DNA of 64,000 nucleotides from Flavobacteriales bacterium (lineage in GTDB: Bacteria; Bacteroidota; Bacteroidia; Flavobacteriales; UBA7312), in NCBI GenBank assembly GCA_016779995.1, contig JADHMO010000004.1, positions 109,176 to 173,175 on the forward strand, in the 5' to 3' direction. Positions 35,271 through 44,831 of this stretch are shown here, one piece after another (the stretch's first letter is position 1; the number at the start of each line of letters is the position of its first letter). Below the pieces are notes generated by a model. The model worked only from the letters and a program-made list of their open reading frames with translations. It was not told where the DNA came from and did no database searches. Both the position numbers and the translations under genes were made by a program.

Positions 35271-37391
35271 ATGGGTAGAAAAAAGAAAAAAAGAAATATT
35301 GAAAAATCCACATTAAAATCTCTTATCACATCTATTCTTCGTCAAAACCCTAGAAAAGCTTTTAATTACAAACAGCTTTCAAAACAAATAGGTGTAGGAG
35401 ATGAAAATACCAAACGCTTAATTCAAATTGTTCTTGAGGATATGGAACAACATGATTTAATTGTTTCTGTTTCTAGAGGTAAGTATAAATTAAAAAGTAA
35501 ATCTACAATTGTAGATGGTATAATAGATATAAATAGTGCAGGAAATGCTTATATAAATTGTACAACTCTTGATGATGATATATTTATTCATAGAAAATAT
35601 ATTCCAAATGTTGTAAGTGGTGATAAAGTAAAGGTTTCTGTTTTTCCTTCTTTTAAAAAGAGTAAAAAAGAAGGTGAAATTATTGAAGTCATTGAACATA
35701 ATACCGAACAATTTGTTGGTGTTGTTGAACTCGCTACAAATCATGCTTTTGTACTTCTTTCAAACCCAAAAATACATTTCGATATTTTTCTACCTGCCAA
35801 AGAAATTAAAACTATTAAAAATGGACAATTAGTTGTAGTAAATGTTGTTGACTGGGGTGATAAAAAAACTAATCCAACGGCTGAATTAAAAGAAATATTA
35901 GGTTATCCAGGAGAACATCAAGCAGAAATTCATTCAATTTTAGCTGAATATAATTTCAATAATAAATTCGATAAGCATATAGAAAATGCTGCAAAAAATA
36001 TTCCTTCAAAAATTACATCTGATGAAATTAAAAAAAGACGTGATTTTAGAAATATTACAACTTTTACTATTGATCCTTATGATGCTAAAGACTTTGATGA
36101 TGCTCTATCAATTCAACAGCTAGAAAATGGAAATTGGGAGGTTGGAATTCATATAGCAGATGTTTCTCATTACATCCATGAAAATGATAGTATAGATAAA
36201 GAAGCACAAGAAAGAGCAACCTCTGTTTATTTAGTTGATAGAGTAATTCCTATGTTACCAGAGATATTATCAAACAATTTATGTTCGTTAAGACCTCATG
36301 AAGAAAAATTATGTTTTTCGGCTGTTTTTGAACTTGATGAAAGGGCTAAAGTATATAATGAATGGTTTGGAAGAACAGTCATTTTATCTAATCACCGTTT
36401 TACCTATGAAGATGCTCAAGATATTATAATTAACAAAAAAGGTAAATATGTTGAAGAACTTTTAAAACTGGATTCACTAGCTAAAATATTAAGAAATAAA
36501 AGAATAAAAAATGGTGCTATTTCATTTGAAAGATTAGAAACAAAATTCAAAATTGATGAAGAGGGTAATCCTATTTCTATTTATTTTAAAGAAAGTAAAG
36601 ATGCTCATAAATTAATAGAAGAATTTATGCTTTTAGCTAATAGAAAAGTAGCTGAATTTATTGGAAAACAATCTTTAACTTTTGTTTATAGAATTCATGA
36701 TAGTCCAGATCCTGATAAATTAGATGTATTAAGTGTATTCTTAAAAAAGTTTGGTTATAATTTACAAACAGAAAATAAAAAGACAATTGCTCAATCCATG
36801 AATAAAGTACTAAAAGATATTCAAGGAAGTCAAGAAGCAAATATGATAGAAACTTTGTCAATAAGAACTATGGCAAAAGCAGTATATACAACAGAAAATA
36901 TAGGACACTATGGATTAGGATTTAATCATTACACCCATTTTACCTCACCTATAAGACGTTATCCTGATGTTATGGTACATCGACTTCTACAACATTATTT
37001 AAGTGGTGGAAAAAGCTATAATAGAACTAAAATAGAACAACTATGTAAACATTCTTCTGAAATGGAGATTATAGCTTCTAAAGCTGAAAGAGATTCTATA
37101 AAATATATGCAAACCAAATACATATCTCAATTTGTAGGTCATACGTTTGATGGAATAATATCAGGAGTTACTGATTTTGGAATTTTTGTGGAAGTTAAAA
37201 ATACAGCTTGCGAAGGATTAATAAGACTAAAAAACATACCAGGAGATTTTTATATATACGACGAAAAAAATTATTGTGTTTACGGAAGTCAAACCAAAAG
37301 AACACTTACTTTAGGTGATTCATTAAAAGTAAAAATTAGAAAAGTAGATATTGAAAAAAGAGAAATTGATATGGTTATAATAAATATATAA
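35271..37391 (+). CDS. rnr: Ribonuclease R (VacB/RNB-family 3'-5' exoribonuclease)
   Basis: 706 residues. Order: Lys-rich start, winged helix (about 15-75), two cold-shock domains, RNB catalytic domain with FTIDPYDAKDFDDALS near residue 265 (the four metal-binding Asp), and a C-terminal S1 domain with GVTDFGIFVEV near 635. It degrades structured RNA and supports rRNA and mRNA quality control. Full-length, but unusually AT-rich for a core gene (sampled lines about 22-32% GC), consistent with its position in the low-GC zone rather than with recent transfer. Confidence 0.93.
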   Translation: MGRKKKKRNIEKSTLKSLITSILRQNPRKAFNYKQLSKQIGVGDENTKRLIQIVLEDMEQHDLIVSVSRGKYKLKSKSTIVDGIIDINSAGNAYINCTTLDDDIFIHRKYIPNVVSGDKVKVSVFPSFKKSKKEGEIIEVIEHNTEQFVGVVELATNHAFVLLSNPKIHFDIFLPAKEIKTIKNGQLVVVNVVDWGDKKTNPTAELKEILGYPGEHQAEIHSILAEYNFNNKFDKHIENAAKNIPSKITSDEIKKRRDFRNITTFTIDPYDAKDFDDALSIQQLENGNWEVGIHIADVSHYIHENDSIDKEAQERATSVYLVDRVIPMLPEILSNNLCSLRPHEEKLCFSAVFELDERAKVYNEWFGRTVILSNHRFTYEDAQDIIINKKGKYVEELLKLDSLAKILRNKRIKNGAISFERLETKFKIDEEGNPISIYFKESKDAHKLIEEFMLLANRKVAEFIGKQSLTFVYRIHDSPDPDKLDVLSVFLKKFGYNLQTENKKTIAQSMNKVLKDIQGSQEANMIETLSIRTMAKAVYTTENIGHYGLGFNHYTHFTSPIRRYPDVMVHRLLQHYLSGGKSYNRTKIEQLCKHSSEMEIIASKAERDSIKYMQTKYISQFVGHTFDGIISGVTDFGIFVEVKNTACEGLIRLKNIPGDFYIYDEKNYCVYGSQTKRTLTLGDSLKVKIRKVDIEKREIDMVIINI

Positions 37392-37842
37392 TATTTTTAA
37401 TTTTAATAATAATATGTATTTATATATAGGCTGTTAATTAAGTTGATAATTATTTTTAATAAAACTATTTAATGTTAGTTATTAATGGATATTAACAATT
37501 AATTAACTTCTTATTTTATTATAAACACCACAAAATAAAGAACTTATATATTTATTAATATTATTTATTAAGAATATTAAAGTTTAACTAACAATTTAAT
37601 TTTGAAAAAAAAGAGCTTTAAAAATTATATTTTATGTTAATAGTATCTTAACATTTTGTCTATTAAAATTTAGGTAAAAATTAGTAGAAATGCTAAAAAA
37701 AATGAAAGCAAAACAGATATTAAAAAGTCAACTAAAATTTATTAAAATTTTTAACTGTAATTAACAAAAAATGAGTTTTGTTTGTTAATAATCTTTATGA
37801 TATACTAATATAATTATTAACCCTTATAAACATTACCATCAA
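37392..37842. other. 451-bp gene-less, extremely AT-rich region
   Basis: About four bases in five are A or T, with many TTAA-containing words (TTAATTAA, GTTAATA, TTAACA). I see no coding frame, RNA gene or classical terminator. A hairpin-capable pair TTAACAAA/TTTGTTAA lies around 37760-37790. The region sits where strand composition appears to change, so it is a candidate for the replication terminus; see findings. Confidence 0.6.
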
Positions 37843-38277
37843 ATGAGTAAAAATATAGGCATAGCATGTGATCATGCAGGTTTTGACTACAAAGAGAGCG
37901 TAATATCACATTTAAAAAACAAAGGTTATACTGTAACAGATTACGGTTGTTTTAGTACAGATAGTGTAGACTATCCTGATTTTGCTCATCAATTAGCCCA
38001 ATCTATTGAAAATGGAATTAATGAATTAGGAATTCAATTTTGTGGCAGTGGTAATGGAATAAATATGAGTGCTAATAAACATCAAGCTATACGTTCAGCA
38101 TTATGTTGGGAGGTTGAAATTGCTGAATTAGCACGATTACACAATGATGCTAATGTATGTACTATGCCAGCACGTTTCATAGATTTAGAAAAAGCGCTTT
38201 CAATAATAGATATTTTTTTAAATACAGATTTTGAAGGTGGAAGACATCAAAGAAGAGTTGATAAAATAAGTTGTTAA
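37843..38277 (+). CDS. rpiB: Ribose-5-phosphate isomerase B
   Basis: 144 residues. Interconverts ribose-5-phosphate and ribulose-5-phosphate. Conserved motifs: IGIACDHAGFDYK at the N-terminus, DYGCFSTDSVDYPDFA, and the active-site FCGSGNGINMSANK; the NDANVCTMPAR block follows near residue 100. In most RpiB the motif is CGTGxGxxxxANK; here Ser replaces the Thr. It lies 9 bp before the M28 peptidase gene and is probably cotranscribed with it. Confidence 0.93.
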   Translation: MSKNIGIACDHAGFDYKESVISHLKNKGYTVTDYGCFSTDSVDYPDFAHQLAQSIENGINELGIQFCGSGNGINMSANKHQAIRSALCWEVEIAELARLHNDANVCTMPARFIDLEKALSIIDIFLNTDFEGGRHQRRVDKISC

Positions 38278-38286
38278 ATAAGTACC

Positions 38287-39327
38287 ATGAAAAAAATATT
38301 ACTACTATTATTTCCTTTAGGATTGTTTGCTCAAGTAAACACTTGGTCAGAGACTACTCCTAAACTTAAATATGCTAATTCTATAATTGTTGAAGATTTA
38401 CAAAAACACATAAGTGTTTTAGCTGGAGATTCTTTGCAAGGTAGAGAAACGGGTCAGCCAGGTCAGAAAATGGCGGCAAATTATATTGCCAACTTTTTTA
38501 AAGAAATAGGCATACCTCCCTATAAAAACAACTCTTATTTTCAAAAATTTAAAGTCAAAACAGTTAAACGTTATGGCAAATGGAAATGGGATAAAAATGG
38601 TGTTTTAGAAAAGATGCTTAATAATAATTATATCAGAGGAGAAAACATTATCGGTTTTATTGAAGGAAGTGATTTAAAAGATGAAATAGTAGTAATTACA
38701 GCACATTATGACCACTTAGGTATTAAAGACTCATTGATTTATAATGGTGCAGACGATAACGGTTCAGGTACTGTAGCTATTATGGAAATAGCAGAAGCTT
38801 TTATGTTAGCAAAAAAAGAAGGTAAAGGACCAAGACGAAGTATACTTATTATGCCGGTTTCTGCTGAAGAAAAAGGTTTGTTAGGTTCTAAATATTATGC
38901 TGAAAACCCTATTTATCCATTAGAAAATACAATAGCAAATTTAAACGTAGATATGATAGGTAGAATTGATGATTATCACGATAATCCAAATTACATTTAT
39001 CTAATAGGTTCGGACAGATTAAGTACTGAATTACATGATATTAGTGAATCTGTAAATGATAAATACATTAATCTAGAATTGGATTATAAATATAACGATG
39101 AAGATGATCCTAATAGATATTATTACCGTTCAGACCATTACAACTTTGCTAAAAATAATATTCCTGTAATATTTTATTTTAATGGTGTACATGCTGATTA
39201 TCACAAACCATCAGATACTATTGATAAAATACACTTTCCAAAAGTTGAAAAAATAAGTAGATACATTTTCTTAACAGCCTGGGAACTGGCTAATAGAGAT
39301 GAAAGACCAAAGTTAAATATTGATTAA
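38287..39327 (+). CDS. Secreted M28-family zinc peptidase
   Basis: 346 residues. The signal peptide (1-15, cleaved near LFAQ) marks export. The di-zinc site is complete: His140 in TAHYDHLG, Asp156/157 in YNGADDNGSG, Glu194-Glu195 in PVSAEEKGLLGS, Asp222 in NVDMIGR and a C-terminal His in GVHADYHKPSDT. It is an aminopeptidase acting in the periplasm or outside. Its 3' end overlaps the convergent propeller gene by 4 bp. Confidence 0.92.
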   Translation: MKKILLLLFPLGLFAQVNTWSETTPKLKYANSIIVEDLQKHISVLAGDSLQGRETGQPGQKMAANYIANFFKEIGIPPYKNNSYFQKFKVKTVKRYGKWKWDKNGVLEKMLNNNYIRGENIIGFIEGSDLKDEIVVITAHYDHLGIKDSLIYNGADDNGSGTVAIMEIAEAFMLAKKEGKGPRRSILIMPVSAEEKGLLGSKYYAENPIYPLENTIANLNVDMIGRIDDYHDNPNYIYLIGSDRLSTELHDISESVNDKYINLELDYKYNDEDDPNRYYYRSDHYNFAKNNIPVIFYFNGVHADYHKPSDTIDKIHFPKVEKISRYIFLTAWELANRDERPKLNID

Positions 39328-40508
39328 TTTAGAATTAAAATAGAACGGCTATTGTTAAATTCTGAAATATAACTACCTCTATTAAGAAAAGATAAATTTA
39401 CACTGGATTTATTATAAGCAGAAAAAACACGCTTTCCATCTAAGGAATAAATAGTTATATCACCTTTAAAAGGAAAAGTTAATCTATTATTGAAGATATT
39501 AAAAGCTGATTTATTTACTTGATTAGACTCATTTACACTTGATATATCAGTCCAATACACTAACCCTCCTTCTGTTCCTATCCAATAACCTAATTCATCT
39601 TTTTCTATACATAATACATAGTCATTAATTAAACCGCTATTATCAGTATTGAAGGTATTTGTATTCTGAATGCCAAACTCATAACTAAAAGAGAAAAAAC
39701 CACCACCACTACTACCAATGTAAAACAAGTCATCACCTTTGTATATGGTGTTTAAACTGTTGCTGGGCCAACCACTAAAAAAACCGGTATTAAAAACTAA
39801 GAAATTCCCGTTCAATAAATGTGATATTAAACCACCATAAGGAGTAGTTATCCATATATTTTCATCATCAACCACCATATCAGTGGATGTATTGTCTATT
39901 AATCCATTATTAGCATTATACCAACTAATAGAGTCGTTATACAAATAACCTAAACCACCATTAACAGTGCCAATACATAAAGAATCGCCCTTAAAAGTCA
40001 AGCAACGTACATTTATAAAACTTGGTTCTAAAGAAGATGAATCAAGAACAATAGAAATGTCATCATTACTCATTTTAAACAAACCATCAATAGTGCCAAT
40101 ATAAGCTGTATTGTCATCATCGAAAACCACCTCATTAACATGACTAGTAACAATACTATTCTGTGAGGTAATAGTTTCCCACGAACTCCCATTATAAATA
40201 GCTATGCCACTTAAAGTGCAAACATAAATATACCCCTCTTTATCTATTGAAATAGAGTTTACTAAAGGATGGGGAAGCATATCAGTATAATCTACCCAAG
40301 AGGTGTTGTCGTAAGTATATAGCCCCCAGTTTGTGCCTATCCATTTTACACCATCAACAATTAGAATATCATTGATTTGATTATCTACCAGAATAGTATT
40401 TTCTGTGGTGAAATTTTGCCAATTGCCTTGCGCAAAAAGAGCCCCTAAGGGCCCTAATTGAAACATCATCCATATGAGGATTGTTTTATTGAAGGACAAT
40501 CTTTTCAA
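39324..40508 (-). CDS. Secreted beta-propeller protein with probable T9SS sorting domain
   Basis: 394 residues. A signal peptide (LGALFAQ cleavage near residue 26) is followed by about seven repeats of the two-component-regulator propeller type: KWIGTNWGLYTYDN, YVCTLSGIAIYNG, YIGTIDGLFKMSN, WITTPYGGLISHL, YIGSSGGGFFSF, YWIGTEGGLVYWTD. The last about 60 residues (GDITIYSLDGKRVFS... SFLNRGSYI) resemble a type IX sorting domain. Probably a surface or secreted protein; binding target unknown. Its start overlaps the lysyl oxidase gene by 23 bp. Confidence 0.75.
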   Translation of the reverse strand: MKRLSFNKTILIWMMFQLGPLGALFAQGNWQNFTTENTILVDNQINDILIVDGVKWIGTNWGLYTYDNTSWVDYTDMLPHPLVNSISIDKEGYIYVCTLSGIAIYNGSSWETITSQNSIVTSHVNEVVFDDDNTAYIGTIDGLFKMSNDDISIVLDSSSLEPSFINVRCLTFKGDSLCIGTVNGGLGYLYNDSISWYNANNGLIDNTSTDMVVDDENIWITTPYGGLISHLLNGNFLVFNTGFFSGWPSNSLNTIYKGDDLFYIGSSGGGFFSFSYEFGIQNTNTFNTDNSGLINDYVLCIEKDELGYWIGTEGGLVYWTDISSVNESNQVNKSAFNIFNNRLTFPFKGDITIYSLDGKRVFSAYNKSSVNLSFLNRGSYISEFNNSRSILILN

Positions 40509-42678
40509 ACGTTTTCTGATTGTTTATATTAAAGCTTATAGTGTAAATACCTTTTGGTAGCATTGACCAATCAAAAGACTTATCTAATTTAGTCAATTTT
40601 CCTAAGTTTTCATAATATACCATTTGACCTAAAGAGTTGCTTAAAGTCAAACCTACATTATTTTCTTTTTCGAGGCTTAGGTTTATAGCAACAAGCCCTT
40701 CGGTCGGGTTAGGATATATACTTATATCTACAAGAATCTCATCTATAGAGCTACAATCTTCTACTGTTACAGGAAAAACAACAGGATTACACTCAATAGG
40801 CTCGCCAACAATTACCCAATTATATAAGTAGTAGTAGTAAGTTGTATAATCATCACCACCACTATTGTCTATACCTTGTCCGTAATAAACAGCTTTATTA
40901 ATAGAGACCTTTCCGTCTAATACATATGGGTATGACAAACCACCATTAGTACCTGTTCTTTTCAGTTGTGGGTTTTCTCCGCCAACACTACTTACATTTA
41001 CTTCAGCATCTGTGCCAATTTGATAATTTACTCCAGCAGGAACCTCAAAGTTTAACACGACCACTTGAGGTTCATCAGCACAAAAACCGATAAATTCAGT
41101 ATGTTCAGCGATAACCTCACCAGCCTCATTCATCAATATAAATTTTCTTTCAGCAGGTTCTTCTGTATAAACACTTACACTTTCTAAAGTAAACGCGCTC
41201 AAAGCATCAAAAGAAAGAAAGCCAATAGCATTTGAACCTCCACTATAATTTGAATCTCCCTCATGTTGCTCAGGACCTACATTGTTATCAGAAAAACTAT
41301 TAGTGACATAATAGTTAACACTTTCGTTTAATACTGGTGTTGTAAAGCTAAGACCTGAGCCTACAACATTCATATTTTCATCGTACCAAGTAACATCGTG
41401 TTCTGAACCTACAGTTAACTCAGCGCTTTCGTTTTTACAAATGGTTACTGAATCAAAACTAGGATTACTGATAGTAGAAACAACAATATTTTTTGTGGCA
41501 GGACAATCAAACTCTTCGCTATTTATTGTTACTGAATACGTTCCAGCCTGATTAATTTCAATAGACTCAGAGGTGCTTCCGTTTGACCACAACAAAGTTG
41601 TGTTGTCAGGAGCGTCTATAGATAAAGAAACGTTTTCTCCCTCACAAACCAAGTTAGTAGCAGAACTTGTAATTTCTGGTACGTTTGGTACTTCAGATTG
41701 TTGTGTTAAAGTTACTGGAAACCATGTGAAATTGTTATCCAGACGCTCTTCAAGCATCACCTGAGGAACCTCTAAAACAACAGCATAGTCTCCATTACAA
41801 GTGCCTAATGGAATATTCAAAAACATACCATCTAAATACGAACCATAAGTGTCGTTATACCCTACAGAAATACCTTGTGAAATAGGGCTACAGCCATATT
41901 CACCACCACCAAGACCATAGTTAGGAAAGTCGTCTTGTGAAAGAAGGTTTCCCTCGTTGTAAACAGACTCATCGTCTCTACAACCCGCATTTACACTACT
42001 ACAGTTTCCGAGGTCCATTACACAAAAACCAACTTTTGCACCATCGCCGACAACTTCCCACTCTAGAGGGTTTTCCATGTTGTTGGGGTCAGGAATACGT
42101 AAAGACATTATTGTCCATTCGTTAAAGTGCATGTGTCCATGTGTAGGGTGATACTCCATTGTGCCCACCATTACTTCATAAAAATCCATGCTTCCGTCAG
42201 CATTTTTATGATATACTCTTTGAATAGAAATGTGTTTAGGAGTGCTGTTATCAGGACAATAACTTTGTTCGTTCCAATCAGGATCATAAACTGAAAAGGT
42301 GTCAGCAACACCACTATCGTAGCAAATCATCCATCTATATCCGTCTTTGTCAACACCTCTTAAATTTAATGGACCAGAACCAATATTAGGCGTTCTTGCC
42401 CCCACTCTTATCCTGCCCATAGCTTCGACTTCTGGGGTTATTTCAAACCAATTTTCAGGGTAGTTAATTTCACCGTTTTGCAAACCTTCACCAGGAGGAA
42501 ACTCTTCATAGTCACCTATACCCCATTGCCAAGAAACAGTAATATCAGGTAGTAAATCACAAGAAGTGTCGTTTGCGTCTTCACACTCACAACCCAAAGC
42601 GTTTTCGGTTGTACATTGAGCATAAGAAAAATTAACACCGACAAAAAAAGCAAAAAATAAGAAGCAGAACTTGTTCAT
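40486..42678 (-). CDS. Lysyl oxidase-domain protein with Ig-like domain and T9SS sorting domain
   Basis: 730 residues. Signal peptide 1-20. The lysyl oxidase domain spans about 85-325: copper-site histidines 177, 180, 182 and 184 (YHPTHGHMHFNEW), Lys215 in GAKVGFC and Tyr278 in YNDTYGSYLDG, which match the lysine and tyrosine that form the LTQ cofactor of animal LOX, then DGDYAV-type strands and LDNNFTWFPV. An Ig/PKD-like domain (about 332-400), a further beta region, and a C-terminal sorting domain (ISIYPNPTEGLVAINL to FEKIVLQ) follow. It should oxidise lysine side chains or amines outside the cell; substrate unknown. Confidence 0.85.
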   Translation of the reverse strand: MNKFCFLFFAFFVGVNFSYAQCTTENALGCECEDANDTSCDLLPDITVSWQWGIGDYEEFPPGEGLQNGEINYPENWFEITPEVEAMGRIRVGARTPNIGSGPLNLRGVDKDGYRWMICYDSGVADTFSVYDPDWNEQSYCPDNSTPKHISIQRVYHKNADGSMDFYEVMVGTMEYHPTHGHMHFNEWTIMSLRIPDPNNMENPLEWEVVGDGAKVGFCVMDLGNCSSVNAGCRDDESVYNEGNLLSQDDFPNYGLGGGEYGCSPISQGISVGYNDTYGSYLDGMFLNIPLGTCNGDYAVVLEVPQVMLEERLDNNFTWFPVTLTQQSEVPNVPEITSSATNLVCEGENVSLSIDAPDNTTLLWSNGSTSESIEINQAGTYSVTINSEEFDCPATKNIVVSTISNPSFDSVTICKNESAELTVGSEHDVTWYDENMNVVGSGLSFTTPVLNESVNYYVTNSFSDNNVGPEQHEGDSNYSGGSNAIGFLSFDALSAFTLESVSVYTEEPAERKFILMNEAGEVIAEHTEFIGFCADEPQVVVLNFEVPAGVNYQIGTDAEVNVSSVGGENPQLKRTGTNGGLSYPYVLDGKVSINKAVYYGQGIDNSGGDDYTTYYYYLYNWVIVGEPIECNPVVFPVTVEDCSSIDEILVDISIYPNPTEGLVAINLSLEKENNVGLTLSNSLGQMVYYENLGKLTKLDKSFDWSMLPKGIYTISFNINNQKTFEKIVLQ

Positions 42679-42711
42679 ATTAAAGAGGTTAAGTTAGATA
42701 ATCTGTAAGTA

Positions 42712-42719
42712 CAAAAATA
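42712..42719 (-). promoter_or_regulatory. Probable -7 element of the lysyl oxidase gene
   Basis: TATTTTTG on the minus strand, a perfect TAnnTTTG match 33 bp upstream of the start at 42678. No convincing -33 TTG is seen. Confidence 0.38.
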
Positions 42720-42748
42720 CTAAAAAAAAGAGCAGATAGAAAAAAAAC

Positions 42749-43555
42749 CTAATTCTCTTGAGCACCTTGGCTTATCCAGGTCAAAATAGTTTGTACTTCA
42801 AAAGGTGTTAGAGCGTTGTTTGGCGGCATCGAATATTCAACATCTTCGTCTGCCACCAAGCGATATAAATAGCTTTCTTCAGGCTGTAGGCTATTGATAT
42901 AACTCACCCCACCATCGTTTTTACTTATACCATTAATAAGGTTTTCATAGGCAACATTAGCTGGGGCAAGTCTTATTTGTCCACCGTCAGAATTATGACA
43001 AGGCATACACCTTCCTTCACCGTTATTATAAAAAATAGGATTGTAGATGTCGTTCAAAAAGCTAACCAAAGGCACCTCTGCCCCCATATCTAAAAGATGA
43101 TAATAATCTTTGTAAACCCTGATATAACTGCCGCTCACCAGAGTGTATTCCAAAACCATTAACGAATCCTCTTTAACAACCACTTTTTGTCTCAAAGTGT
43201 CTTGACTATTATATAAAAACAAGGAGTCTAACATAAGCTCAAACACCCCATTAGTAACCCCAACAAACACACTGTCCTTACTTTCTTCTAAAAAAGTAAG
43301 AGTATATTCTTGTGTTTCATAAAACAAACTCAAGGTGTCAGGAGAAGATATGCCGTAAGGCGTTACTTGTTGATTCAGAACAGCAGTGTCTAACAATAGA
43401 GTATAAACCAAAGAATCTTTTTTCCAATACTCTGTAGGATATATATAAGGTTCAACATCAATCAAACGGTCTTTACTACAAGAAGCTAGAATAGCCGTTG
43501 TTAACAAAAGAACGAACACCAAGCCTTTTATGTTTTTTACACCTAAAACCACCAT
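42749..43555 (-). CDS. Mono-haem cytochrome c-like lipoprotein
   Basis: 268 residues. Lipoprotein signal with ILASC (lipid Cys26). A middle region of short beta-rich, Ser/Thr-containing sequence precedes a C-terminal haem domain with CMPCHNSDGGQIRL near residue 190 and the possible distal Met in YSMPPNNALTPFEVQTILTWI. This fits the 'c-type cytochrome domain-containing' proteins found beside DUF5777 barrels. It overlaps that gene by 13 bp; electron donor and acceptor are unknown. Confidence 0.78.
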   Translation of the reverse strand: MVVLGVKNIKGLVFVLLLTTAILASCSKDRLIDVEPYIYPTEYWKKDSLVYTLLLDTAVLNQQVTPYGISSPDTLSLFYETQEYTLTFLEESKDSVFVGVTNGVFELMLDSLFLYNSQDTLRQKVVVKEDSLMVLEYTLVSGSYIRVYKDYYHLLDMGAEVPLVSFLNDIYNPIFYNNGEGRCMPCHNSDGGQIRLAPANVAYENLINGISKNDGGVSYINSLQPEESYLYRLVADEDVEYSMPPNNALTPFEVQTILTWISQGAQEN

Positions 43556-44409
43556 ACTCTACGAATATTAAAACCCAACACAAACTCATTTGGACCCTGA
43601 TAAAAATCATAAGGCTCAAGAGTGTAAATATTAGCTTCTCTTAAATAGTAACTATTACTCATAAACACCTGAAAAACGTGTCCCGCTGTACCAAATTCAA
43701 AACCTAAAGAAAAGGGGTTGTCAAGCGCCGACTCAGAACGGTTGTTTAGTTTGTGAGCGTATTCAAATAATATTGCGCTACCAAACGAATATTGAAAACG
43801 ACCACTAAAGGGAAGAACAAACGTAAAGTGGTCTTCTTCCAAACCCCAAACTAGGTTTTTATATATCATTGTTGGGCTCAATTGTAGCGATAGTTTATCG
43901 CTAAACTTTCTAGAAAGAATAAGCTCTGTTGTGTAGCTTATACGATGAGAAAACTTATTTTCAAAAGGCGTTATACTATCAGAGAAAAAAGCATTAGGAC
44001 CATAATCGTTAAACGGCTCGGTGTTTATTCCTGTGTTGTTAAAAATAGCAATACTTAAAGGTGAACTGTTGTCGGCGGTTTGTCTTAACAAGACGTATTT
44101 ACCCTCAACATCTATGGTTTTACCAATTTTGGTTCTTCCCACCCCAACATAAAGCCTGTCGTTTAACTTATAAGACAATGAAAAGCGAATGTTTGCAGGA
44201 TTATCAAAACCTAAAAAGTCTTTATACACCCTATCGTCTAGACCAATCTTACCAAAGCGATGCATGATGGTAAAGTCAAAACCCTCAGGAATTACAGCGG
44301 TTTGTGCATTGATAAGCTGCTTGTTTTTAAAAGCGTTTACATACTCCTTTTCTTGTGCTCTAACATCCAAACTCAACAACAACAAACCAAGAACAACAAT
44401 TTTTTTCAT
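43543..44409 (-). CDS. DUF5777-family outer-membrane beta-barrel protein
   Basis: 288 residues. Signal peptide (cleavage near DVRAQ, residue 19), then alternating strands rich in aromatic residues: FDFTIMHRFGKIGLD, IRFSLSYKLNDRLYVGVGRTKIGKTIDVEGKY, and a barrel-like end FVLGFNIRRVWWF. The family is Bacteroidota-specific and usually lies with cytochromes and YceI proteins. It is exactly adjacent (1 bp) to the upstream cytochrome c and overlaps the next by 13 bp, so the three probably work together at the outer membrane. Confidence 0.8.
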   Translation of the reverse strand: MKKIVVLGLLLLSLDVRAQEKEYVNAFKNKQLINAQTAVIPEGFDFTIMHRFGKIGLDDRVYKDFLGFDNPANIRFSLSYKLNDRLYVGVGRTKIGKTIDVEGKYVLLRQTADNSSPLSIAIFNNTGINTEPFNDYGPNAFFSDSITPFENKFSHRISYTTELILSRKFSDKLSLQLSPTMIYKNLVWGLEEDHFTFVLPFSGRFQYSFGSAILFEYAHKLNNRSESALDNPFSLGFEFGTAGHVFQVFMSNSYYLREANIYTLEPYDFYQGPNEFVLGFNIRRVWWF

Positions 44410-44793
44410 CTACTTTGCGCTTAGGGTTCTTATATAGTTTATTAGTTGCCAGCGTTTTTCTTCATTCAAAGAGTGTTTGTAGGGCACCATCATGCCCTTG
44501 CCGTTTGACAACTTCCAAAACAACTCGCCGTCAGTTTGTTTTTGTAGGTCAGCAGACGAAAAATCCCTAGGTTTGGGCTTAAGGTTGGTAGCGGCAGGGC
44601 CATCACCTTTTCCGTTTTTGCCATGACACGTCCAACACAACTTAGAGTATAACACTTGACCTTTTTGAGCTGCTATTTTATTACCAGCATACGGATTGTT
44701 AATCTCTTTAGCCGACTCTGGAGCTTGCCACGACACTTGAGCAAAAGAGTTAAATCCAAACAACACAAATGAAAGCAAAAATAATAATCGCAT
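44410..44793 (-). CDS. Small secreted cytochrome c
   Basis: 127 residues. Signal peptide (FGFNSFAQ cleavage near 19), one haem motif CWTCHGKNGKGDGPAA near residue 53, the proline-rich PKPRDFS turn, and the distal Met in GKGMMVPYKHSLNEEKRWQLINYI, the usual class I cytochrome c end. First gene of the cytochrome-DUF5777-cytochrome operon. Confidence 0.9.
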   Translation of the reverse strand: MRLLFLLSFVLFGFNSFAQVSWQAPESAKEINNPYAGNKIAAQKGQVLYSKLCWTCHGKNGKGDGPAATNLKPKPRDFSSADLQKQTDGELFWKLSNGKGMMVPYKHSLNEEKRWQLINYIRTLSAK

Positions 44794-44813
44794 TAGACTA
44801 ATTGGTTAAGCTA

Positions 44814-44821
44814 CAAAAATA
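44814..44821 (-). promoter_or_regulatory. Probable -7 element of the cytochrome c/DUF5777 operon
   Basis: TATTTTTG on the minus strand, a perfect TAnnTTTG match 20 bp upstream of the start at 44793. Confidence 0.38.
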
Positions 44822-44831
44822 CGACCTTTTA

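Noticed and set aside
37615..37642. Possible dif site in the AT-rich gap
   Set aside because: TTATGTTAA at 37632-37640 matches a XerD half-site core, but the other arm does not resemble a XerC site; not strong enough to list as a feature.
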